A DNA stretch of 64,000 bases. Source: JAPHSX01 sp039714395. GTDB taxonomy: Bacteria > Pseudomonadota > Gammaproteobacteria > Thiohalomonadales > Thiohalomonadaceae. The DNA is taken from the NCBI GenBank assembly GCA_039714395.1, contig JBDLJH010000015.1, positions 15,500 to 79,499 on the forward strand, written 5' to 3'. The stretch's first letter is position 1. Every line of letters starts with the position of its first letter. The notes under the pieces were generated by a model that saw only the letters and a list, made by a program, of their open reading frames with translations, did not search any database and was not told the origin of the DNA. A program made the position numbers and the translations under genes. Of this stretch, positions 56,160 to 62,858 are shown piece by piece.

Positions 56160-57377
56160 TTAAGCGTTAACTCTACGTTGACCAGTAAGAAGCTGCTGCA
56201 TCAGGGCCTTCTTTTCCTGAGCGAAAAACTCCAATTCGGCCTCAAGTTCCTGAGCCTGAACTGATGCAGCATGAAGAATATCTGCTATTTTCTCTTGTTC
56301 CTCATATGACGGAACAGGAACTTTAGTATTCATGAATTCAGCAGGTTTTATGTTCAGCAGGCCATTATTCCTAACTCCAGTATTGACTAGGCGGCTAAGT
56401 TGCGGCTTGAGGTAGTCGGCCTCAAATAGGTACTTGAAGTATCTGTGACTCAACCCGTTATTTAGTTTGAAGCACACGTACACATGAGGAACCAGCCCTT
56501 TATCATAAGAAGCCAAGTCAAACACACACCCAAACTCATAGGTCTTGGAGTTCCCCTTGTTGTATGCAAAGTCTCCTCGCTCAAGCAGAATGTAGTTTTC
56601 AACACTTTTACCAGCCATATATCTGCTGTACTTTTCGTCTTGCCTGACGAATCCACTAAGTGATGAAATTGTTAAAACAGGATAATCGTCACCATCAGTT
56701 TTTCTCTGTATACGGTTAGATATCTGGCTGATCTTCTTGTACTTCCACTCACCATCAAACCCCGGCAGGCGTTTTTTACCGGTGAGGAGTTGTTGCATGA
56801 GGGCCTTTTTCTGCTGTTGACTGGTGGCGATGAGTTTCTCGACGGCCGCTATCGCCTTGTCCCAGGTGGAGAGGATTTTGGCGATTTTCTTTTGTTCAGG
56901 GAGGGGAGGAATTGGAGCAGGCAAATCATGTACTTGTTTTGCGGACAAATTCGCTTGCTTTGTTCCACCTGGAAATGAATACAACCTTGAAAGAATTATT
57001 TCACTACGAAGCAAGTTTAAGAGAAAACCGGGGCTTACTTCTTTTTGTGGAATAAACTTCATCACTCGCTGGTTTAGCAGTGACTCTGGTGCGTCGTCAG
57101 GTATCTGAACAGTAAAACCATAGTCACGCTTACCCATAGTGCCTGTCATTGACATCACGAGATCGCCAGGCTTGACAAGAAAACGAGCAAATTCTTCTTT
57201 AAATGCCAAAGGCAAGCAGGCAGGGTTTCTTTCAAAATCCAGTGTGTTCTGATATAGATTACCCATCCTCAGTAAAGGTATGCCTTCAGGCACGAAGTCT
57301 GTGCTCTTAAATGCATAACCCATAACCGTCTCAGCTAAATGAGTTAGTGTTCCGTTACGCCACCCCTCAGGCACCAT
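56160..57377 (-). CDS. hsdS: Type I restriction-modification specificity subunit, two TRDs
   Basis: The 405-aa HsdS has two target-recognition domains (about residues 1-145 and 205-340), each followed by a conserved helix: PPLPEQKKIAKILSTWDKAI after the first and YEEQEKIADILHAASVQA after the second. The repeat KKALMQQLLTG ends both halves. The two recognition domains read the two half-sites of a split DNA target. The ATG overlaps the end of hsdM by 11 bp. The second half is visibly richer in A/T than hsdM. Confidence 0.94.
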   Translation of the reverse strand: MVPEGWRNGTLTHLAETVMGYAFKSTDFVPEGIPLLRMGNLYQNTLDFERNPACLPLAFKEEFARFLVKPGDLVMSMTGTMGKRDYGFTVQIPDDAPESLLNQRVMKFIPQKEVSPGFLLNLLRSEIILSRLYSFPGGTKQANLSAKQVHDLPAPIPPLPEQKKIAKILSTWDKAIAAVEKLIATSQQQKKALMQQLLTGKKRLPGFDGEWKYKKISQISNRIQRKTDGDDYPVLTISSLSGFVRQDEKYSRYMAGKSVENYILLERGDFAYNKGNSKTYEFGCVFDLASYDKGLVPHVYVCFKLNNGLSHRYFKYLFEADYLKPQLSRLVNTGVRNNGLLNIKPAEFMNTKVPVPSYEEQEKIADILHAASVQAQELEAELEFFAQEKKALMQQLLTGQRRVNA

Positions 57378-58902
57378 AACCCAACTCCTCCAAATACCCC
57401 GCCATCTCTACTTCCAACTCAGTAAGCTGTTTCTTCAGTTCCTCACGCTCCTTGCGCACAGCCATCAGGTCGATCTCTTCCTCTTCCTCGAAGGTATCCA
57501 CATAGCGGGGGATGTTGAGGTTATAGTCGTTCTCTTTGATCTCGTCATGGCTTGCGAGGTAGGCGTACTTGTCTGCGTTCTCGCGGGCACGGTAGGTATC
57601 GACGATCTTCTGAATGTTCTCGGCTGTGAGCAGATTCTGATTCTTACCCGCCTTGAACTCACGACTGGCATCGATAAAAAGAACCCTCTCATTGTCCTTC
57701 TGCTTTTTGAAGATTAGGATGGCAGCAGGGATACCGGTGCCGTAGAAGAGCTTCTCCGGCAGGCCGATAACAGTATCAAGCAGGTTCTCTTCAATGAGCT
57801 GCTTGCGGATCTTGCCCTCACTGGAGCCACGGAACAGTACGCCGTGGGGAACTACTACCCCCATACGCCCGCTCTTGGGGTTGAGAGTCTCGATCATGTG
57901 GAGGATGAAGGCGTAATCCCCCTTGGTCTTGGGCGGGATGCCACGCCGGAAGCGACCGAACTTGTCGTGTTCAGCCTCATCATGTCCCCACTTGTCCAAT
58001 GAGAAGGGAGGATTGGCAGTCACGATGTCGAAGTGCATCAAGCCGCCGTTAGCATCTAGCAGCTTGGGGTTGCGAATGGTATCGCCCCATTCAACTTTAT
58101 GGTTGTCCTCGCCGTGCAGGAACATATTCATCTTAGCCAATGACCAGGTAGAGCCGATCGCCTCCTGGCCGTAGAGGGCATACTTTTTCGAGTCGAAGCG
58201 GTCGCGCACTTTGCGGCCACACTTCATCAACAGGGAGCCAGAACCACAGGCGGGATCTCCAATGGAATCACCCTCCTGCGGATCGAGTAGTTCGGCGATG
58301 AGGTCGGAGACCTCGGGCGGAGTATAGAACTCCCCGGCCTTCTGCCCGCCCCCGGCAGCGAAATGCTTGATGAGGTATTCGTAGGCGTTACCGATGACAT
58401 CGAGGGTGCCGACGCGGCTGGGGCGCAGGTTCATCTCTGGCTTGGCGAAGTCTTCCAACAGGTGGCGCAGGATAGTGTTCTTCTGCTTCTCTTCACCGAG
58501 CTTGTCGGTGTTGAAGGAGATGTCCTGGAACACGCTCTTGGAGGAGTCACGCAGCTTGGTGCCGTTAGCCTCTTCGATGGCGTGTAGTGCCTGATCGATG
58601 CGCTCGCCAGTACCAGGTTCGTGGCGCTGCTCCCAAATGGTATAGAAGCTGGCTCCCTCAGGCAGGACAAAGCGCTCGTTCTTCATCATCTCGGCAATCA
58701 GCTCCGACTCATCGCCATGCTCCTTCTGGTACTTCTCATAGTGGTCCTGCCATACATCGGAGATGTATTTGAGAAACAGCATGGTAAGGATGAAGTCCTT
58801 ATAGGTATCAGCGCTGATAGTGCCGCGGAAGGTGTCACAGGCAGCCCAGAGGGCCTTGTTGATAGCATCCTGGCTGATGGGGGCGTGGGTTTGCTCCGGC
58901 AT
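57367..58902 (-). CDS. hsdM: Type I restriction-modification methyltransferase subunit
   Basis: The 511-aa N6-adenine methyltransferase has the N-terminal HsdM helical domain (LWAACDTFRGTISADTYKDF), the SAM-binding GDPACGSGSLL near residue 215, and the catalytic NPPF at residues 297-300. The C-terminal region (EREELKKQLTELEVEMAGYL) contacts HsdS. It follows a half-length HsdS gene by 16 bp and overlaps the full hsdS. Confidence 0.97.
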   Translation of the reverse strand: MPEQTHAPISQDAINKALWAACDTFRGTISADTYKDFILTMLFLKYISDVWQDHYEKYQKEHGDESELIAEMMKNERFVLPEGASFYTIWEQRHEPGTGERIDQALHAIEEANGTKLRDSSKSVFQDISFNTDKLGEEKQKNTILRHLLEDFAKPEMNLRPSRVGTLDVIGNAYEYLIKHFAAGGGQKAGEFYTPPEVSDLIAELLDPQEGDSIGDPACGSGSLLMKCGRKVRDRFDSKKYALYGQEAIGSTWSLAKMNMFLHGEDNHKVEWGDTIRNPKLLDANGGLMHFDIVTANPPFSLDKWGHDEAEHDKFGRFRRGIPPKTKGDYAFILHMIETLNPKSGRMGVVVPHGVLFRGSSEGKIRKQLIEENLLDTVIGLPEKLFYGTGIPAAILIFKKQKDNERVLFIDASREFKAGKNQNLLTAENIQKIVDTYRARENADKYAYLASHDEIKENDYNLNIPRYVDTFEEEEEIDLMAVRKEREELKKQLTELEVEMAGYLEELGYGA

Positions 58903-58918
58903 TGAGTGTTTATCCTTA

Positions 58919-59491
58919 TTAACTATGTCTATTTAACAGGTCGATGGCGATGGCGTCCATCATGGTTTCACCATTGCGCACCAGTTGTTTGGCGATCTGC
59001 TGCTCGCGGCGCAGGGTGGCATGGAGGCCAACAATTTGCTGCTGCTTCCCCAGCGGTGGTACTGCGATTGGGGTATTCTCCAGCACGCTGCGGCGGATGC
59101 TGAGAGTACGGGTACCTTCTGCCTCGCGGCGAAAGTAGCGGCTGGTGGGGGCTTGGTTGAGGAACCAGACTAAGTATTCCGGAAGGAGAGGCTCTCCTGG
59201 CTTCACGCGTATCACGAAGAAATGGGGGGCGGCAACAACCTGCTCGGGGCAGTTCTCCACCAGAGCGGCGTAGTTACGACTGCCTCGGGCGGCGAAGAGG
59301 ATATCGCCATCACAGAGCCAGTCGGTACGGCGACCTGAAACTTCCGTCTCCGCTACCGAAGACCAGTCCACCCCCTGCTCAGGGGTGACGTTCTTCATCT
59401 GCACCGCACGGTAGCCCGTATCAGGTACCTCCTTGATGGAGCCCCGGAATGGGTGTCCTACGGTGACTGTGGTGGCATCTATAAGATTCAA
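58919..59491 (-). CDS. Single-TRD HsdS-like protein
   Basis: The 190-aa protein corresponds to half an HsdS: one target-recognition domain (GYRAVQMKNV to IAVPPLGKQQQIVGL, typical S-subunit boundaries) and one conserved helix ending in MMDAIAIDLL. Half-S proteins can act as homodimers with HsdM, giving palindromic targets. Here a full two-TRD HsdS is encoded downstream of hsdM, so this protein may supply a second specificity, regulate HsdM, or be a relic. It is the first gene of the defence operon, about 33 bp after the predicted -10. Confidence 0.83.
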   Translation of the reverse strand: MNLIDATTVTVGHPFRGSIKEVPDTGYRAVQMKNVTPEQGVDWSSVAETEVSGRRTDWLCDGDILFAARGSRNYAALVENCPEQVVAAPHFFVIRVKPGEPLLPEYLVWFLNQAPTSRYFRREAEGTRTLSIRRSVLENTPIAVPPLGKQQQIVGLHATLRREQQIAKQLVRNGETMMDAIAIDLLNRHS

Positions 59492-59513
59492 TTCTGCAAC
59501 TCTTCATTGTCGA

Positions 59514-59581
59514 TGATGCACTAAATAATAACACTGCAAATTACATTGTCAATAAAATATATGCATCATTGCCAATGGTGC
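59514..59581. promoter_or_regulatory. Inverted repeats flanking the defence-operon promoter (candidate operators)
   Basis: TGATGCA at 59514-59520 is mirrored by TGCATCA at 59562-59568, one on each side of the promoter. The upstream copy is also part of a near-perfect 19-bp palindrome, GCATCATTG-C-CAATGGTGC (59563-59581, 8 of 9 pairs). Such an arrangement fits binding by a dimeric repressor or activator; the XRE protein at 60868-61104 is the only regulator gene nearby. Confidence 0.45.
59525..59552 (-). promoter_or_regulatory. Predicted sigma70 promoter of the defence operon
   Basis: On the minus strand a consensus TTGACA (59552-59547), a 16-bp spacer and TATTAT (59530-59525, 5 of 6 to consensus) point to the single-TRD hsdS gene. 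It is one of the best promoter matches in the window and probably drives the nine-gene operon. Confidence 0.7.
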
Positions 59582-59937
59582 AACAAGGTTGCTGCCACAT
59601 CATAAAATTCGGGTTATAACTGGGGGGTTGCGGCCCTGGGAGTGAATTGGCGCAGTGAAGGACTCAGAATGCATTCACCATGCTTGCTGGCACTAATGTG
59701 CTAAAACCAGAGCAATGCCTACAAGCGCGTCTACGGTGGCAGGATCCCGAAGCATACGCACCTTGTACTTTCCGCCGCATACGAATCAAGACTAAAAGCT
59801 ATGCTAGATAAGCTGCATGGTGACAGCGAGACCCAAGACACCTGATTCGCTGGTTTTCAGAGAAGTCCTGTCAAAGCACCTTCACTCAAGCAGTTCAACC
59901 CACCAAACCTCCCTTATATAGGTACCGACACCCTCAG
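59582..59937. other. Non-coding or decayed region upstream of the defence operon
   Basis: I see no convincing gene. A plus-strand frame from a GTG at 59642 is interrupted by TAA at 59702 and continues in frame to TGA at 59845. The second part (AYKRVYGGRIPKHTHLV, then YESRLKAMLDKLHG) looks protein-like, so it may be a gene remnant. Its family is not recognised. Confidence 0.3.
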
Positions 59938-59939
59938 TT

Positions 59940-60136
59940 GCCAGTTGGCTACTGGCTCGTTGCCAGTTGGCTACACGTTGCCAGTTGGCTACAGCTCGTT
60001 GCCAGTTGGCTACAGCTCGTTGCCAGTTGGCTACTTGCTTGTTGCCAGCTGGCTACAGCTCGTTGCCAGTTGGCTACACGTTGCCAGTTGGCTACAGCTT
60101 GTTGCCAGTTGGCTACTGCTCGTAGCCAGTTGGCTA
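59940..60136. repeat. Ten phased copies of GCCAGTTGGCTA (iteron-like array)
   Basis: Copies begin at 59940, 59962, 59980, 60001, 60022, 60044, 60065, 60083, 60104 and 60125, with spacings 22, 18, 21, 21, 22, 21, 18, 21, 21. Only one copy differs in the core (GCCAGCTGGCTA at 60044). Each unit carries a short dyad, GCCA-GT-TGGC; the linkers are mostly CAGCTCGTT or CACGTT. The spacing near 21 bp (two helical turns) places most copies on one face of DNA. This resembles iterons of plasmid origins or centromere-type arrays, but no rep or par gene adjoins it. It reads through as repetitive ORFs in two frames, which are not genes. Confidence 0.9.
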
Positions 60137-60551
60137 TATAGGGCCTGATATAACTGGGTTATTTTTTATGTGCGCACATTAATAAGGAAACAAAGAAAAT
60201 TTTTCTTTGTGGGGGTACCGATACCACACCCACCAAGCCACCCACCCACTAAAACGCCACCACCCACCAAACGACAACTACCCTATACACGACCACCTAC
60301 CCCACCACACCCGAGAGCAATCACTCACCCCGCAAACGAACACACCCGCCACCCACTATCTAACGATGACATATATATAAGGTGTACCCTTCTTTATCAC
60401 GAGAGCAATCACCTCACCCGACATCCACCTCATCCTGGCATCTAATATGGGACTGGGGGCGATATACCGGCCGGGGCATGCCCACTATCGAGCCAATTAG
60501 CTGCCGAATTATATCGAGGACTACGAGGTAGAATGGGCGATTATTATAGTG
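60137..60551. other. Non-coding, strand-asymmetric C-rich region with palindrome and direct repeat
   Basis: No gene is supported. The region opens with A/T-rich DNA and the perfect 12-bp palindrome ATGTGCGCACAT (60168-60179). From about 60214 to 60430 the plus strand is very poor in G and rich in CCACC/ACCC words, so the minus strand has GGG runs able to form G-quadruplexes (60220-60255). CGAGAGCAATCAC followed by (C)TCACCC occurs at 60312-60331 and 60400-60420. Confidence 0.5.
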
Positions 60552-60613
60552 ACCACACAGATATTGTGGTCTTGATGCGGAAAGTCCGCACTGATGACGG
60601 AGTCTGCGCATCA
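60552..60613. repeat. Two adjacent hairpins; first copy of a TGATGCGGAAAGTC element
   Basis: ACCACA / TGTGGT (60552-60570) is followed 2 bp later by TGATGCG ... CGCATCA (60573-60613), with an inner TCCG / CGGA pair. The second stem shares its first 14 bases with another hairpin about 109 bp downstream. The dense pairing suggests a structured RNA or a protein-binding site. Confidence 0.5.
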
Positions 60614-60680
60614 TATCGAGAATACCTCTCTAGCCCAGTGTTTACGGTGGGTTAGGGTAATTTCTGTATCTACAGATGAC

Positions 60681-60723
60681 GTGATGCGGAAAGTCGCCTA
60701 TAGAGGGTGGGGATTCGCATCAC
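60681..60723. repeat. Second copy of the TGATGCGGAAAGTC hairpin element
   Basis: GTGATGCG (60681-60688) pairs with CGCATCAC (60716-60723). The loop differs from that of the first copy after GGAAAGTC but includes AAAGTCGCCTATA (60690-60702), which recurs exactly at 61128-61140 upstream of the XRE gene. Confidence 0.55.
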
Positions 60724-60867
60724 CATTATATTAGAGAGGACTCATGATCGACTGCAGCACAACGCTTGGTCAACTCGCGAGCGTAGTTTTTTGCGTGGGT
60801 ACTCGGAAATCACTGAATTATAGCTTCCTGCCTGGTTATCATTTCAGTCCTAGAGGCAGCTCCCTAT

Positions 60868-61104
60868 CTACTCCTCACTCTCTTCATCAGGGATATAAGT
60901 TAGAAGCTCACACGGTGTGCAGGAAAAGTATCTACACAGAGCATTTATCGCATCTGTATTGCAATTGTAGCCAGGATTATTTGCGATACGGGTGAGAGTC
61001 GCGCGTGAGATCTCCGTCTTCTCAGCGACTTCATTCAGCGTCACTCGACGTTTTTGCTTGAAGCAGAAATCATCCAACTGTTGCTTTAGTAGCACTCTAA
61101 TCAT
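60868..61104 (-). CDS. Small XRE/Cro-type HTH regulator
   Basis: The 78-aa protein is little more than a helix-turn-helix domain: RVTLNEVAEKTEISRATLTRI places the recognition helix near residues 31-41, then NALCRYFSCTPCELLTYIPDE as in short Cro/XRE proteins. It is divergent from the 189-aa gene at 61318, with operator-like repeats between them, so autoregulation is likely. It may also regulate the defence operon. Its family members are typical of phages and islands. Confidence 0.88.
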   Translation of the reverse strand: MIRVLLKQQLDDFCFKQKRRVTLNEVAEKTEISRATLTRIANNPGYNCNTDAINALCRYFSCTPCELLTYIPDEESEE

Positions 61105-61127
61105 CTTTGCATATCCCCCTGACGAGT

Positions 61128-61140
61128 AAAGTCGCCTATA
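61128..61140. promoter_or_regulatory. Repeated 13-mer AAAGTCGCCTATA, candidate operator
   Basis: It lies 24 bp upstream of the XRE start and is identical to 60690-60702 inside the second hairpin element on the other side of the gene. Two exact 13-bp copies flanking a regulator gene suggest a binding site. A small palindrome TGATTATCA follows at 61144-61152. Confidence 0.4.
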
Positions 61141-61167
61141 TCAATGATTATCACAACTGCTCACAAA

Positions 61168-61211
61168 TGCGTCAAATAGCTCTTGACTGCTCCATTTGAC
61201 GCAAATATACT
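61168..61211 (+). promoter_or_regulatory. Predicted promoter with overlapping perfect inverted repeat
   Basis: TTGACT (61183-61188), a 17-bp spacer and TATACT (61206-61211) form a good sigma70 promoter for the 189-aa gene. TGCGTCAAAT (61168-61177) and ATTTGACGCA (61194-61203) are a perfect 10-bp inverted repeat that overlaps the spacer and flanks the -35 box. Another palindrome, TTGAGTCAA, lies at 61217-61225, near the expected start of transcription. The layout suggests repression. Confidence 0.65.
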
Positions 61212-61272
61212 CTTATTTGAGTCAAGTTAATCATATTTGATTACTTCGAGTCATTTTTGTTTTTCCAAAAGG

Positions 61273-61296
61273 TTTAGGTAATGGGTAATACCTAAA
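61273..61296 (+). promoter_or_regulatory. Leader hairpin just upstream of the ribosome-binding site
   Basis: TTTAGGTA / TACCTAAA forms a perfect 8-bp stem with an 8-nt loop (ATGGGTAA). It ends 8 nt before a strong AGGAGG Shine-Dalgarno (61305-61310) that sits 7 nt before the ATG at 61318. It could affect translation or mRNA stability. Confidence 0.5.
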
Positions 61297-61317
61297 GTAT
61301 GAAAAGGAGGAAAATTC

Positions 61318-61887
61318 ATGGATAACGCAAGAATTTCAAGAGCACTTCTAACACTGCTCCCACAACCGGCCCTTTCATTCAACAAGTTCGGATTCCTGTT
61401 CATGGGATTAAACATCCGGCACACCAACCACGGAATCGCCATGCTTGGCGTCCCTCATATTCCAAGTGAACACAAGGAGATGTTGACCGCCATACTGATG
61501 ACCTGCAAGTACCGGCTAGAAAAGATCGAAGGCGACGCTTACGCAATCGCAGTGAAGACAGTAGATGCCAATAACCAGCAGCGTCTCATCGTGTACACCA
61601 CCCAGAAATCAGATGAAGATTTGTTGATCCACGATACGGAGATATTCGTCAACATCCGCCATGAAAATGGTGAAGCACAGCTAATGGAGCTGTCTCAACA
61701 GGACTGGGTTATGAGTGATCCGCTCCTGATCGCCCCGGACGAACGCTTCAGGTCATTGCTCGATCCGCTAACAAACGGGGACGAGCAGGTAGGTTCTGAA
61801 CTTGATAGACATCCTGCCATGCTAATGGCACAGCAGTACTTTAATCATAGCTGCGTCACTACCTCGACAATCATGCGGTGCAACTAG
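61318..61887 (+). CDS. Protein of unknown function, strongly expressed signals
   Basis: The 189-aa protein has no recognised family. It has no signal peptide or membrane span. The middle is rich in beta-type sequence (YAIAVKTVDANNQQRLIVYT, then TEIFVNIRHENGEAQLMEL), and the C-terminus has two cysteines near the end (SCVTTS, IMRCN). The gene has a good promoter with operator dyad, a leader hairpin and a full AGGAGG ribosome site, so it is probably a real, tightly regulated gene. It is divergent from the XRE regulator. Confidence 0.75.
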   Translation: MDNARISRALLTLLPQPALSFNKFGFLFMGLNIRHTNHGIAMLGVPHIPSEHKEMLTAILMTCKYRLEKIEGDAYAIAVKTVDANNQQRLIVYTTQKSDEDLLIHDTEIFVNIRHENGEAQLMELSQQDWVMSDPLLIAPDERFRSLLDPLTNGDEQVGSELDRHPAMLMAQQYFNHSCVTTSTIMRCN

Positions 61888-62013
61888 ATAGTACTATTCA
61901 TTACCGAGACTCTCTTCCCTGGAGATCACCTTGATCGTTGAACGCGACTCTATGAACTTGTGTATATACTGCTCAGTGAAATCGATCATCACGAAGTCTC
62001 TCAGATTCTATCT

Positions 62014-62037
62014 CGGAGGCATGCACTGTTGCCTCCG
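62014..62037 (+). repeat. Strong hairpin before the VKEKFG-type gene
   Basis: CGGAGGCA / TGCCTCCG is a perfect 8-bp GC-rich stem with an 8-nt loop, 23 bp before the ATG at 62061. No T run follows, so it is not a standard terminator. It may end the upstream transcript in another way or structure the leader. Confidence 0.5.
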
Positions 62038-62060
62038 GGGAATCACAACAACCAAGAACC

Positions 62061-62501
62061 ATGGTCAGGAAACTGACCGTTTTTTTGTTCAATAGGAGAA
62101 AAAGGATTAATAAGGAATATACGCTAAAACTTTTCGAGGCTTTTCCTGAACTCTATCGAAGGCGTAGAAAGTCCTTGAATGAGGGGATGATGTCCTTCGT
62201 ATTCGAGTGTGGAGATGGCTGGTATGACATCATATGGCACCTATCGGAAGATATCACTCGTCTAGCGAATGATGCCCGTGTGGAAATACCCCAAGTCAGC
62301 CAGGTTAAGGAGAAATTCGGTGCTCTCCGCTTTTACATCGGTTTCAAAGACAATTCCATTTCTGAGCCTGTGCATGTGCTGATCAGAGAGGCTGAAAGGG
62401 AATCCACCAAGACATGTGAAGTCTGCGGAGCAGTCGGACTGTTGAGAAATAAGCAGAACTGGGTGAGGACAACCTGTGAAAAGCATGCCATCAGCGAATA
62501 G
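62061..62501 (+). CDS. VKEKFG-motif phage/island protein with zinc-ribbon-like tail
   Basis: The 146-aa protein has the motif VSQVKEKFGALRFYIGF near residue 78, recognisable from many small phage and island proteins of unknown function. A C-terminal metal-binding pattern follows: CEVCGAVG, then TTCEKH. A preceding GDGWYDIIWHLSEDI also matches that group. The N-terminus is basic. No enzymatic role is known. Confidence 0.72.
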   Translation: MVRKLTVFLFNRRKRINKEYTLKLFEAFPELYRRRRKSLNEGMMSFVFECGDGWYDIIWHLSEDITRLANDARVEIPQVSQVKEKFGALRFYIGFKDNSISEPVHVLIREAERESTKTCEVCGAVGLLRNKQNWVRTTCEKHAISE

Positions 62502-62574
62502 TGCTGTGTCTGGGTCAAACAGTAATGTCACTGCCCTACATGGTGGTAACACAGTAATTTATGGAAAAATAGCG

Positions 62575-62838
62575 ATGAAGATTCAGGTGCAGAGTGACAC
62601 TCATATAGAGCATCGCCAAAGCATTACTCGGATTAGCGAAGACAGTGATGACTACGGACGTCAGGTCGATCTGCGCGGTGGTCACTCAGAGCTCCACACG
62701 CTTGACCAGACAGATTCTCATATCATCGTATTGACTGACGATATCTCATTGGGTACAGATAGCATCAATTGGGCAGTTCGAGAAGTGAGGTCTCTAGGCA
62801 AGCCGGTTGAACTACCATGTCAGCACATACCTATCTAA
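62575..62838 (+). pseudogene. Decayed metallophosphoesterase (N-terminal fragment)
   Basis: The frame (88 aa from the ATG at 62575) follows the start of calcineurin-like phosphoesterases: MKIQVQSDTHIEH against the usual DLH-type first motif, then IIVLTDDISLGTDSINWAVREV and GKPVELPCQHI. The GD of the second motif has become DD in TDDI, and the GNHE of the third has become CQHI. The protein stops there, although the family continues for over 100 residues. It is therefore probably inactive. The assignment rests on pattern likeness and needs a profile search. Confidence 0.6.
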
Positions 62839-62858
62839 TTACACGATGCTATTAAACA

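Noticed and set aside
59940..60136. CRISPR array
   Set aside because: The units are only 12 bp with 6-10 bp linkers that are themselves similar, there are no unique spacers, and no cas genes are present.
59938..60148. Two plus-strand ORFs through the repeat array
   Set aside because: They only translate the 21-bp repeat unit in two frames; no ribosome site and no protein family.
60425..60440. oriT nic site, because of ATCCTG in a repeat-rich non-coding region
   Set aside because: The core is a common hexamer, no adjoining inverted repeat fits, and no relaxase gene is in the window.
60170..60445. 91-aa Pro/His/Thr-rich ORF
   Set aside because: It reflects the C-rich, G-poor tract and reads as low-complexity sequence without a start signal.
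60573..60613. Hammerhead ribozyme, because GAAA and CTGATGA occur within a closed stem
   Set aside because: Only 7 nt separate the two motifs, too short for stems I and III, and the second copy of the element lacks CTGATGA.
60744..60995. 83-aa plus-strand ORF
   Set aside because: It largely lies antisense to the well-supported XRE gene and has no family resemblance.
61894..61989. 31-aa minus-strand ORF between the 189-aa gene and the VKEKFG-type gene
   Set aside because: Composition is protein-like, but it is too short, lacks a clear ribosome site and matches nothing I recognise.
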